Positions 7,231 through 14,813 of a stretch of DNA of 15,160 bases are shown here, piece after piece; the stretch's first letter is position 1, and every line of letters starts with the position of its first letter. This stretch comes from Stagnihabitans sp039932095 (GTDB lineage: Bacteria > Pseudomonadota > Alphaproteobacteria > Rhodobacterales > Rhodobacteraceae). Location of the stretch: contig JBDTQR010000107.1 in NCBI GenBank assembly GCA_039932095.1, positions 1 through 15,160 of the forward strand. Reading direction: 5' to 3'. Both the position numbers and the translations under genes were made by a program. The notes below the pieces were generated by a model. The model was not told the DNA's origin. It saw only the letters and a list, made by a program, of their open reading frames with translations, and searched no databases.

Positions 7231-8345
7231 GCGGTCACGGCCCGTCGCACGCGCCGTGGCATGCCAGCCAGTGTCAGCAATGCCGCGACAATTGAAAACC
7301 CGATCAGCGGCGCGGCATAGACCAGGATCCAGCCATTGTTCAGACCCGCACCGAGTTGCATCGAAACGGTGTTGACACCTTGAACCAGCACCATGAGCCC
7401 GACCGAAACCCCGATCTGGCGCCACAGCCCCAGCCGGCTGAACCCGCCAAGCAACAGTGTCGCAAAGCCGATCATCGCCGCCGCGACCGACAGCAGCGCC
7501 TCGGACAACCTGCTATTGGCCTCATAGAACATGGCCCCGGCCGTGGCATTGGTTTCGGCAAGCACGCCGTCGGTCGGAAACAGCAATTCCGACGTGGTAA
7601 GCTCGGCGATCGCCCGGTGATGGCCGACGCTGCGGGTCAACAACCCACCCAGATCATAGGTGAAATCGGCAAACCGGGTCACCGAAATCCGGCGGCTCTT
7701 GCGGTCGAGGCTCTGGGCCATGCCATCGAACATGATCAGCTTCGGCCCCGAGTCGCCGCGAACGAACAAGGCTTTCAGCGCGGTATAGGTCGTCCGCTCC
7801 TCTGGTTTGCGGTCGTCCTCAAGGAACAGGTCATGCATCTGCCCGCTGCGGTCGATGTCGTTGATGTAGAACGTCACGCCAGTGCCTGGGTGGGTGAACT
7901 GGCCGTCCTTCATGAACCGCGTCGTGATGTTTTCCGACATTGCGGCGCGTTCATTGATCATCATCGACCGGCTCATCGGCACCAGAACATGGACCAGAGC
8001 GGCCATCATCAACGCCACGCAAAGCCCGAAATACAGCACCGGCCGTGCCATGCGGAACGCCGAAAAGCCAGTAGCCTGCATGACGACCAACTCGCTTTCG
8101 GCGATCAGCTTGTTTGCGACAAAGACCGATGCGACAAAGGCCGCAATGGGCAGGACCAACCGGATCACATTGGGCAGGGTCAGCAGCGAAAATTCGACAA
8201 AGACCAGGGCCGACTGGCCGTCGCTGATCAATTGATCAAAAAGGATAACGGCCCGGTTGATCCAGTAGACGCCTACCAGAACTAGGGCGAAAAAGCCGAA
8301 ATGCGCCAGCAGTTGCGACAGAAGGTATCGGTCGAATCTCGCCAC
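7227..8345 (-). CDS. lptF: LPS export ABC transporter permease LptF
   Basis: LptF is the partner permease of LptG in the inner-membrane LPS exporter. The 372-residue protein has three N-terminal membrane helices (about 13-31, 57-78, 102-124), a periplasmic jellyroll (about 130-260) and three C-terminal helices (about 285-301, 311-328, 338-358). The coupling-helix region ANKLIAESELVVMQATG (77-93) is clear. I place the start at GTG 8345 (MARFDRYLLSQLL) because GGGAG lies about 10 nt upstream and the protein then begins as I recall related LptF proteins doing. An in-frame TTG at 8366 would add seven residues but has no ribosome site. It is the first gene of the six-gene operon and divergent from pepA, with 144 nt between the start codons. 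Confidence 0.95.
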   Translation of the reverse strand: MARFDRYLLSQLLAHFGFFALVLVGVYWINRAVILFDQLISDGQSALVFVEFSLLTLPNVIRLVLPIAAFVASVFVANKLIAESELVVMQATGFSAFRMARPVLYFGLCVALMMAALVHVLVPMSRSMMINERAAMSENITTRFMKDGQFTHPGTGVTFYINDIDRSGQMHDLFLEDDRKPEERTTYTALKALFVRGDSGPKLIMFDGMAQSLDRKSRRISVTRFADFTYDLGGLLTRSVGHHRAIAELTTSELLFPTDGVLAETNATAGAMFYEANSRLSEALLSVAAAMIGFATLLLGGFSRLGLWRQIGVSVGLMVLVQGVNTVSMQLGAGLNNGWILVYAAPLIGFSIVAALLTLAGMPRRVRRAVTA

Positions 8346-8489
8346 GCGCCGGTTGCTCCCGCTCAAACTTGGGTGACGCTAGCCGATATCGCGGGCGGGG
8401 AAAACTCATATCTGGCCATTTTGCCCCCTGCGGGCTAGCCTTCGCCAAACCCGCGGCCCTTGCCGCCGGCAAAGCAATTGGAGCCGTCC
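8346..8489. promoter_or_regulatory. Divergent intergenic region between lptF and pepA
   Basis: These 144 nt must contain the promoters of both the lpt operon and pepA-holC, unless the lptF promoter lies farther upstream. The only A/T-rich patch is around 8401-8421 (AAAACTCATATCTGGCCATTTT), and on either strand it could hold a -10 element. I could not find a convincing -35/-10 pair at good spacing. There are two GCTAGC sites (8378-8383 and 8434-8439) and a 13-nt perfect palindrome, TTGCCGCCGGCAA (8460-8472), 17 nt before the pepA start. The pepA ribosome site is GGAG at 8480-8483. Confidence 0.45.
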
Positions 8490-9961
<1,472 letters not shown>

Positions 9962-9962
<1 letters not shown>

Positions 9963-10429
9963 TGGCCCCAACCGCGATGTTCTATCATCTGACCCGCTCG
10001 GGGTTGGATGACACCCTGATCACAATCCTGACCCGTGCCATGGGTCAGGGCTGGCGGCTGATGCTGCGTGCGCCGGACCCCGCGCTCTTGTCCCATCTCG
10101 ACGACAAGCTGTGGCTCGGCCCCGAAGACGGCTTTCTGCCCCATGGGATCGAGGGCGGCGCGCATGACGCAGACCAACCTGTCCTCCTTGGTGGCGGTCC
10201 GATCACCAACGCCGCACAGGGCCTGTTCCTGCTGGCTGGTGCCAAAGTCGATCGGTCCGAAATCCCCGACCTCGACCGCATCTGGCTGCTGTTTGACGGT
10301 GCTGACGATGCTGCCGTACAAACAGCGCGCAACCAGTGGACGCAATTGACCAGCTGGGGCCTTGCCGCGCAGTATTGGTCGGATGAGGCCGGCTCCTGGG
10401 TCAAGAAGACCGAAAAGCCCGCCTCTTAA
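9962..10429 (+). CDS. holC: DNA polymerase III subunit chi
   Basis: The chi subunit links the clamp-loader complex (through psi in gammaproteobacteria) to single-stranded DNA-binding protein at the replication fork. The 155-residue protein fits HolC, which is about 145-155 residues: MFYHLTRSGLDDTL (6-19), GWRLMLRAPDP (30-40), LDDKLWLGPEDGFLPHG (46-62), PVLLGG (73-78), then a Rossmann-like second half with RIWLLFDGADDAAVQTAR (106-123) and a short basic tail. The start is uncertain: ATG 9962 (TGATG coupling with pepA), GTG 9959 directly before it, or ATG 9977, which would begin at MFYHLTRS. No strong ribosome site separates them. pepA-holC is also the order in E. coli, where valS follows; here it is replaced by a convergent protease gene sharing the TTAA stop bases. 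Confidence 0.92.
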
Positions 10430-11028
10430 CGCGACAGCACCATTCGGTCGCTGCCCATGGTCACCGAAAACCGGCCAAGATAATCCATCCCCAGCAAGGA
10501 CGAGTCCATCGCCGCCTCGTTGACCTGCGCAGGAAGGGTGGCATCATGGAACGGCCCGAAGCTGACATTGGTCAACATGACCTGCGCGGTTCGCACGATC
10601 CCGTTTGCCGTCATCGCCTCGCCGATGAACGCCAGCTTTGCCGGATCGATCCCGATCCGTCGCGCGTCATCGGGCGACAGCACGACCGAACTGGCCCCGG
10701 TATCGGCGATGAATCGGATGTCGGTCCCGTCCACATTCAGCGTCGGATGATAATGGCCGTCCGCGGCCCGCGGGATCTCGACCTGCGCGCCGATGACCAT
10801 CTGCTGCGGCAGGATATCCCGCCGTATGTCCTGCCACAGCCCGTAGCCGGCCATCAGCCCCAGGAAGATCATGCCCCAGGCCAGCCCAACCCGCAGGGTC
10901 TGCCCCATCCGCTTGCGAAACTCGACCATCACCCAGCCGCCCAGAGCGGCCAGCAGGATACCCAGATAGATCAGCCGCGCGGTGTCATAGTCGCCCATCA
11001 TCACCCCCAGATGGGCAGGACCCGTCAT
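10426..11028 (-). CDS. Membrane-anchored retropepsin-like aspartic protease (TIGR02281-type, clan AA)
   Basis: The 200-residue protein has two hydrophobic segments near its N-terminus (about 17-37 and 47-64), separated by a basic loop (EFRKRMGQTLR). A single retropepsin-like domain follows (about 78-200). The active-site motif is DTGAS at 109-113, preceded by IRFIA, with the second hallmark SLLGMDYLGRF at 177-187. One aspartate per chain means it should work as a homodimer, as retropepsins do. The positive loop suggests the protease domain faces the periplasm, but RR residues after the second helix leave this open. The substrate is unknown. ATG 11028 overlaps the marC stop as ATGA; alternatives are ATG 11001 and ATG 10998, the latter with GGGGG about 7 nt upstream, and these may be the true start. 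The stop overlaps that of holC. Confidence 0.88.
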   Translation of the reverse strand: MTGPAHLGVMMGDYDTARLIYLGILLAALGGWVMVEFRKRMGQTLRVGLAWGMIFLGLMAGYGLWQDIRRDILPQQMVIGAQVEIPRAADGHYHPTLNVDGTDIRFIADTGASSVVLSPDDARRIGIDPAKLAFIGEAMTANGIVRTAQVMLTNVSFGPFHDATLPAQVNEAAMDSSLLGMDYLGRFSVTMGSDRMVLSR

Positions 11029-11639
11029 CCGATCAACCCGGTACCCTTGACCCCGTCGATCACGAATTGGACAGACAACGCCGCCAGCAGCATTCCGAGC
11101 AATCGGGTGATCACGATGGTACCGGTCCGCCCCAGCATCCGCTCCAGCGGCGCCGAGGCGAGCAGGAACAGAAAGGTCGCAAGGATCATGCCATACAGCA
11201 GCCCCAACACCTCCACCCGCCCGATCCAGGATGGTCCGGCCTGACCCATAAGCAGGATCATCGAGGCGATTGCCCCCGGTCCCGCAATCAAAGGGGTGGC
11301 CAATGGAAATACCGAAGGGTCATGGTGCGGGTCAGGCTGCTGCCCCTCGCGCCGCTGGGTGCGGCGTTCGAACAGCATGTCAAGCGCGGTCAGAAACAGC
11401 AGAATGCCGCCAGCGATGCGGAACGCCGGCATTGAAATCCCGATGAACTCCAGCAGCACCTCGCCAAACAGGCCGAACAGGGTCAGCAGTACCGCCGCAA
11501 TGATGCAGGCGCGCTGCGCCAACTGGCGCCGGTGACTGGCATCCATGCCGACCGTCAGTGCAATGAACATCGGCACCAGCCCCGGCGGGTCGATGACGAC
11601 GAACAGGGTGGCGAAAGCCGTGATCAGAAACGGTGTCAT
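11025..11639 (-). CDS. MarC family integral membrane protein
   Basis: This is a 204-residue polytopic inner-membrane protein with about six hydrophobic segments (4-30, 44-66, 72-90, 112-133, 141-163, 178-196). The MarC/UPF0056 signatures are FVVIDPPGLVPMFIALT (13-29), RIAGGILLFLTALDML (74-89) and FPLATPLIAGPGAI (111-124). A charged cytoplasmic-type loop rich in Arg, Gln and His (91-108) precedes that last motif. The family was once linked to multiple antibiotic resistance, but its transport function is not established, so I give no symbol. I chose ATG 11639 (MTPFLITAFATLF); an in-frame TTG at 11675 would add twelve polar residues and no family sequence. No strong ribosome site is visible. It lies 42 nt downstream of the DUF2267 gene and overlaps the protease gene by 4 nt. 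Confidence 0.92.
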   Translation of the reverse strand: MTPFLITAFATLFVVIDPPGLVPMFIALTVGMDASHRRQLAQRACIIAAVLLTLFGLFGEVLLEFIGISMPAFRIAGGILLFLTALDMLFERRTQRREGQQPDPHHDPSVFPLATPLIAGPGAIASMILLMGQAGPSWIGRVEVLGLLYGMILATFLFLLASAPLERMLGRTGTIVITRLLGMLLAALSVQFVIDGVKGTGLIG

Positions 11640-11681
11640 GACGGCAGTTTGGTCAGAACAGTCCGCCTCGCGCAAGCGTCG

Positions 11682-12137
11682 TCACACGATACGCGGGCCC
11701 AAATTGGCCGGATCGAGCCCCGGCACCGCCCAGAACTCTGCCGCAAAGGGCGGCAAGTCCGCCAGAACCCGCTCCAGATCCGCCCGCAGCACCGATTTGC
11801 GCAGCGCCAGAGCGGTCGCCGCGACGCAATTGTCGGGTGTCAGATTGTGATGTGGCCGAAGCGCCTTGGCTTCGCGGGTCCAGTCCGCCCTTGTGCCCGG
11901 TGGCACGGGGTCGCTCAAACGCCAGTCAGCGACAAACAGGGCTCGCAGGACCGAAGGCAGGATCTGCGCGAAATCCACGGCCTGTTGCGTGGTCAGCCTG
12001 CAGCGAAACGCCTGCAAGACACCCTGCACCGCGGTATAGGTGGCATTGTCAGAGGTCAGATCCATCGCTTCGCGGGCATCGGCCACGAAGGCCTGCCATT
12101 CCCGCGTGGCCTGACGATAGGTCCAAGGCATCGGCAT
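11682..12137 (-). CDS. DUF2267 family protein
   Basis: The 151-residue soluble protein is likely all-helical. It reads MPMPWTYRQATREWQAFV, then TYTAVQGVLQAFRCRLTTQQAVDFAQILPSVLRALFV (33-69), and a second similar half, DNCVAATALALRKSVLRADLERVLADLPPFAAEFW (102-136). The two halves look like an internal duplication of a helix pair that ends in an L-P-x-x-x-x motif, which is how I remember DUF2267. It has no signal peptide or membrane segment, and its function is unknown to me. The start is either ATG 12137 (GGGGG with 7-nt spacing), the adjacent GTG 12140 or ATG 12131; I prefer 12137. It is the first gene of a probable unit with marC and the retropepsin and has its own plausible promoter and structured leader. 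Confidence 0.78.
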   Translation of the reverse strand: MPMPWTYRQATREWQAFVADAREAMDLTSDNATYTAVQGVLQAFRCRLTTQQAVDFAQILPSVLRALFVADWRLSDPVPPGTRADWTREAKALRPHHNLTPDNCVAATALALRKSVLRADLERVLADLPPFAAEFWAVPGLDPANLGPRIV

Positions 12138-12140
12138 CAC

Positions 12141-12173
12141 ATCGCCCCCAGATCAGACCCACATCAGACCCAC
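12141..12173 (-). repeat. Three in-phase 11-nt units in the DUF2267 gene leader
   Basis: On the minus strand GTGGGTCTGAT occurs twice with no gap (12163-12173 and 12152-12162). It is followed in the same phase by a degenerate copy, CTGGGGGCGAT (12141-12151; 7 of 11 bases identical), which holds the Shine-Dalgarno sequence. The start codons GTG/ATG follow at once. It may be a binding site, a local slippage duplication or a translational control element; the sequence alone does not decide. Confidence 0.7.
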
Positions 12174-12175
12174 CA

Positions 12176-12194
12176 GTTGCGAACGAGTCGCAAC
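12176..12194 (-). promoter_or_regulatory. Perfect 7-bp stem, 5-nt loop dyad upstream of DUF2267 gene
   Basis: The minus strand reads GTTGCGA CTCGT TCGCAAC, a perfect inverted repeat. It lies between the predicted promoter and the 11-nt units, so it would form a hairpin in the mRNA leader or act as a dyad operator in DNA. No U-run follows on the minus strand (TGGTGGG), so it is not a standard terminator. Confidence 0.6.
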
Positions 12195-12224
12195 GTGATT
12201 GAGATGTGGTTAACGCAGCATGGT

Positions 12225-12253
12225 AACATATTGCAAAACCACAATAATACCAA
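12225..12253 (-). promoter_or_regulatory. Predicted sigma-70-type promoter for DUF2267-marC-protease
   Basis: On the minus strand TTGGTA (12253-12248, 4 of 6 matches to TTGACA), a 17-nt spacer and TATGTT (12230-12225, 4 of 6 matches to TATAAT) lie in the most A/T-rich stretch of the window. Transcription would begin near 12218 and give a leader of about 80 nt before ATG 12137. Confidence 0.5.
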
Positions 12254-12300
12254 ATGCCCTACCGACAGACATCTTTTCGCACTCTCCGAAATCCGCCGCC

Positions 12301-14148
12301 CTAGACGGCGCTTTCCAACCGTTCCGAAGCCGCCAGCCACAGCGCGTCCGCCTTGTCGAGCGCCCCCATCACTTCGGCATATTTCCGGTTCCAGGTTTCC
12401 AGCTCACCGATCCGGTCGCTTTCGTAAAGTGCGGGATCGGCCAGCTTCTTGGCCAGCTTGTCGCGCATATCGTTCAACTTGCCGAGCCGCTCCTCGCATT
12501 TGCGAACCTCGCTGCGATAGGCCAGCACCTCATCCCGACTGGCCTTTTTCAGCTTCTCCACCACCTTGGCCGCAGGCTTGGCATCCTCATCACCCGCCAG
12601 CAGAAGCCGGCGATAAGCTTCCAGATCGTCAGTATAGGGCGTGACGGTCCCCGACTTCACCAGCCACAATCGATCCGCGACCAGCGACAGCAGATGCATG
12701 TCATGGCTGACCAGAATGACTGCGCCAGAATACTCGGTCAGCGCCTCCACCAACGCCTCGCGGCTTTCCATGTCGAGGTGGTTGGTCGGCTCGTCGAGGA
12801 TCAACAGATGCGGCGCCTCGATCGTGGCCAGCAGCAGTGACAACCGCGCTTTCTGCCCGCCCGACAACCGCCCCACGACGGTCTCTGCCTGATCCGCCCC
12901 CAACCCGAACCCCGCCAGCCGCGCCCGAAGCCGCGGCTGCCCCTCCAGCGGCCTGAGCCGCATGATGTGCTGCAACGGGGTCTCATCAATGTGCAACTCG
13001 TCAACCTGATGCTGGGCGAAATAGCCGATCCTGAGCTTGGACGACTGCACCAGCTTGCCCTCGGCGGCAGAAAGCTTGCCCGCCAACAGTTTCGCCAAGG
13101 TCGACTTTCCCTCGCCATTGCGTCCCAGCAGCGCGATCCGGTCGTCCTGATCGATCCGCAGCGACAGCTTGCGCAGCACTGGCGGCCCGCCATAGCCGAC
13201 GGCGACGTTTTCCATGTTGATGATCGGCGGCGACAGTTCTTCCGGCTTGGGGAAGGTGAAGACCACCTTCTTGGCATCCTCGGGCGCGGTGATCGTCACC
13301 ATCTTTTCAAGCATCTTGACCCGGCTCTGCGCCTGCACGGCTTTGGAGGCCTTGGCTTTGAACCGGTCGACGAAGCTCTGCAAATGCGCGCGCCGAGCTT
13401 CCTGCTTCTTCGCCTCGGCCTGCAAGACGGCGCGGCGTTCGGCCATTTGGCGCGCGAACTGGTCGTAGGGGCCGTTCCAATAGGTCAGCTTTCTGGCATC
13501 GAGATGCAGGATCCCGGTGACAGCGCGATTCAACAGGCCACGGTCATGACTGATGATCAGCACGGTATGGGGGTATTTCTGCAGGTAGCTTTCCAGCCAG
13601 AGCGACCCTTCGAGGTCAAGATAGTTGGTCGGCTCGTCCAGCAACAGATAGTCGGGTTGCGCAAACAGCACGCCCGCCAGAGCCACCCGCATCCGCCAGC
13701 CGCCAGAGAAATCCGAACAGGGCCGCAACTGGGCGGCATTGTCGAAGCCGAGGCCTTTCAGGATCGCCGAGGCGCGTCCTTCGGCGCTCCAGGCGTCGAT
13801 GTCGGTCAGGCGAGCCTGAATCTCGGCGATACGGTGCGGATCGTGGGCGTGATCGGATTCGTAAAGCAACGCTGCGCGTTCGGTGTCGGCCTCCAGCACA
13901 GTTTCGATCAGCGAGGTCGAGGACGACGGCACTTCTTGCGCCACCCCCCCGATCCGGGCGCGGTTGGGCAGCGAAATCTCGCCACCCTCCAGCGCCAGTT
14001 CGCCGCGGATCAGACGAAACAGCGTCGTCTTGCCGGCGCCGTTGCGACCAACCAGACCGACCTTGTGTCCAGTGGGAATGGTGGCGGACGCGCCTTCGAA
14101 CAGCGGGCGGCCTTCAACGGAATAGGTGATGTCCTGAAGTTTCAGCAT
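12301..14148 (-). CDS. ABC-F family ATPase, YheS-like
   Basis: ABC-F proteins are soluble twin ATPases that act on the ribosome rather than as transporters. The 615-residue protein has a first ABC domain with Walker A GRNGAGKTT (34-42), signature FSGGW (147-151), Walker B LLLDEPTNYLD (168-178) and H-loop SHD (200-202). A charged linker follows (about 235-300), with AHLQSFVDRFKAKASKAVQAQSRVKMLEKM (254-283) as in YheS. The second ABC domain has GRNGEGKST (342-350), LSGGQK (428-433), LLILDEPTNHLD (448-459) and SHD (481-483). The tail (535-612) is a predicted coiled coil. The first signature is SGGWR, not the usual SGGQ/SGGE, which is also true of E. coli YheS as I remember it. The linker and overall order fit YheS better than Uup or EttA. 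ATG 14148 begins directly at the ABC fold; the ribosome site is weak. It is probably a housekeeping translation factor; there is no evidence for a resistance role. Confidence 0.93.
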   Translation of the reverse strand: MLKLQDITYSVEGRPLFEGASATIPTGHKVGLVGRNGAGKTTLFRLIRGELALEGGEISLPNRARIGGVAQEVPSSSTSLIETVLEADTERAALLYESDHAHDPHRIAEIQARLTDIDAWSAEGRASAILKGLGFDNAAQLRPCSDFSGGWRMRVALAGVLFAQPDYLLLDEPTNYLDLEGSLWLESYLQKYPHTVLIISHDRGLLNRAVTGILHLDARKLTYWNGPYDQFARQMAERRAVLQAEAKKQEARRAHLQSFVDRFKAKASKAVQAQSRVKMLEKMVTITAPEDAKKVVFTFPKPEELSPPIINMENVAVGYGGPPVLRKLSLRIDQDDRIALLGRNGEGKSTLAKLLAGKLSAAEGKLVQSSKLRIGYFAQHQVDELHIDETPLQHIMRLRPLEGQPRLRARLAGFGLGADQAETVVGRLSGGQKARLSLLLATIEAPHLLILDEPTNHLDMESREALVEALTEYSGAVILVSHDMHLLSLVADRLWLVKSGTVTPYTDDLEAYRRLLLAGDEDAKPAAKVVEKLKKASRDEVLAYRSEVRKCEERLGKLNDMRDKLAKKLADPALYESDRIGELETWNRKYAEVMGALDKADALWLAASERLESAV

Positions 14149-14192
14149 GGCGCGGGGCTTGCCCTATGTTGCCTGCAACGTCAACGGCGGAA

Positions 14193-14232
14193 CCGGGGGT
14201 TTTGCACCCCCGGACCCCCGCAGGATATTTTT
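14193..14232 (-). terminator. GC-rich hairpin with A/T-rich flank between VOC gene and ABC-F gene
   Basis: The plus strand has CCGGGGGT (14193-14200), loop TTTGC, ACCCCCGG (14206-14213), an 8-bp perfect stem, then ACCCCCGCAGGATATTTTTGG. It lies 35 nt past the stop of the VOC gene, whose transcript (minus strand) would meet the A/T-rich flank first, then the stem, with only TT after it. It is therefore a plausible but imperfect terminator for the VOC gene; in the plus direction the T-run is well placed but no gene reads into it. From memory, very similar blocks (GC hairpin plus GATATTTTTGG) recur in Rhodobacteraceae genomes. Confidence 0.5.
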
Positions 14233-14247
14233 GGACAGCTGAAGGGG

Positions 14248-14682
14248 TCAGCTGGTGCGGCCATCGGGATATTCGGCGGGGCCCTTGACCTCCAGTTTGT
14301 TGCCGAACGGGTCATGGATGTAGAAAGAATGCCCCATGCCACGGGCGCCGCCGTGGGTGGCTTCGCGGACGATGGCGACGCCGTGGGTTGCGAGATGGGC
14401 CCGCATCGCCTCCGGCGCGAAGGGCGAGGTGGCGATGCAGACGTGGTCGACGTTGCGACCGCCTGCGACTGAGGGAATGGCCGAGGCGGCGCCGGGATCG
14501 GTGGTGTCCCACAGCACGATCAAGGCGGCACCGCACCAGACCTGTTCCATGCCAAGTGCGGGGTAGGAGTAGCCGGGGACGCAGCCCAGCACCTCGGCGT
14601 AGAATTTCATGGCGACGGCCATGTCGTCGACCAGAAACACGACATGGTCAAGGCCGACGAGGGTGAAGGGGGGATTGGGCAT
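14248..14682 (-). CDS. VOC (glyoxalase/bleomycin resistance/dioxygenase) fold protein
   Basis: The 144-residue protein has the two beta-alpha-beta-beta-beta modules of the vicinal oxygen chelate fold: VGLDHVVFLVDDMAVAMKFYAEVLG (9-33) and NVDHVCIATSPFAPEAMRAHLATHG (77-101), ending in SFYIHDPFGNKLEVKG (119-134). Metal ligands can be placed at H13, H80 and E131, so the usual metal site appears intact. Members of this fold include lactoylglutathione lyase, fosfomycin-resistance enzymes and extradiol dioxygenases; the substrate cannot be read from the sequence. The start is ATG 14682, fixed by a strong ribosome site AGGAG 6 nt upstream; an in-frame GTG or ATG at 14706 would place that site inside the gene. 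It is divergent from ndk (131 nt apart) and probably monocistronic. Confidence 0.9.
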   Translation of the reverse strand: MPNPPFTLVGLDHVVFLVDDMAVAMKFYAEVLGCVPGYSYPALGMEQVWCGAALIVLWDTTDPGAASAIPSVAGGRNVDHVCIATSPFAPEAMRAHLATHGVAIVREATHGGARGMGHSFYIHDPFGNKLEVKGPAEYPDGRTS

Positions 14683-14724
14683 GGGGTTCTCCTGTGACGT
14701 TACCATGACACCGGGCTAATCTGC

Positions 14725-14753
14725 TTTTCAAGCGGCCAACCCCGTGTTAGCAC
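14725..14753 (+). promoter_or_regulatory. Possible promoter of ndk
   Basis: TTTTCA (14725-14730), a 17-nt spacer and TAGCAC (14748-14753) is the best -35/-10 candidate in the 131-nt gap between the VOC gene and ndk. The match is weak, with 3 of 6 bases in the -10 box. The gap must also hold the VOC promoter on the other strand, which I could not identify. Confidence 0.3.
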
Positions 14754-14773
14754 CTGCGCGCATCATTCGGGCG

Positions 14774-14796
14774 CGGGGCATCGGTCTCGCGCCCCG
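14774..14796 (+). other. Small inverted repeat in ndk leader
   Basis: CGGGGC (14774-14779) and GCCCCG (14791-14796) can pair around an 11-nt loop, ending just before the ndk ribosome site (GGAGAGA at 14804-14810). It could affect translation, but a 6-bp GC stem is common by chance at this base composition. Confidence 0.35.
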
Positions 14797-14813
14797 TTAT
14801 TCTGGAGAGAACC

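Noticed and set aside
7231..7425. 65-residue N-terminal extension of LptG
   Set aside because: It overlaps lptF coding sequence; ATG 7230 couples to the lptF stop and begins the family-like N-terminus.
12220..12300. Small plus-strand gene beginning MVTYCKTT in the A/T-rich gap
   Set aside because: The frame runs on antisense through the end of the ABC-F gene, has no ribosome site and shows no family resemblance. The A/T richness is better explained as promoter DNA.
12967..14472. 501-codon plus-strand open frame opposite the ABC-F gene
   Set aside because: It is antisense to an intact, motif-rich ABC-F gene. In high-GC coding DNA the mirror frame is often open; its translation is rich in Gln, Arg, His and Gly with no recognisable domain.
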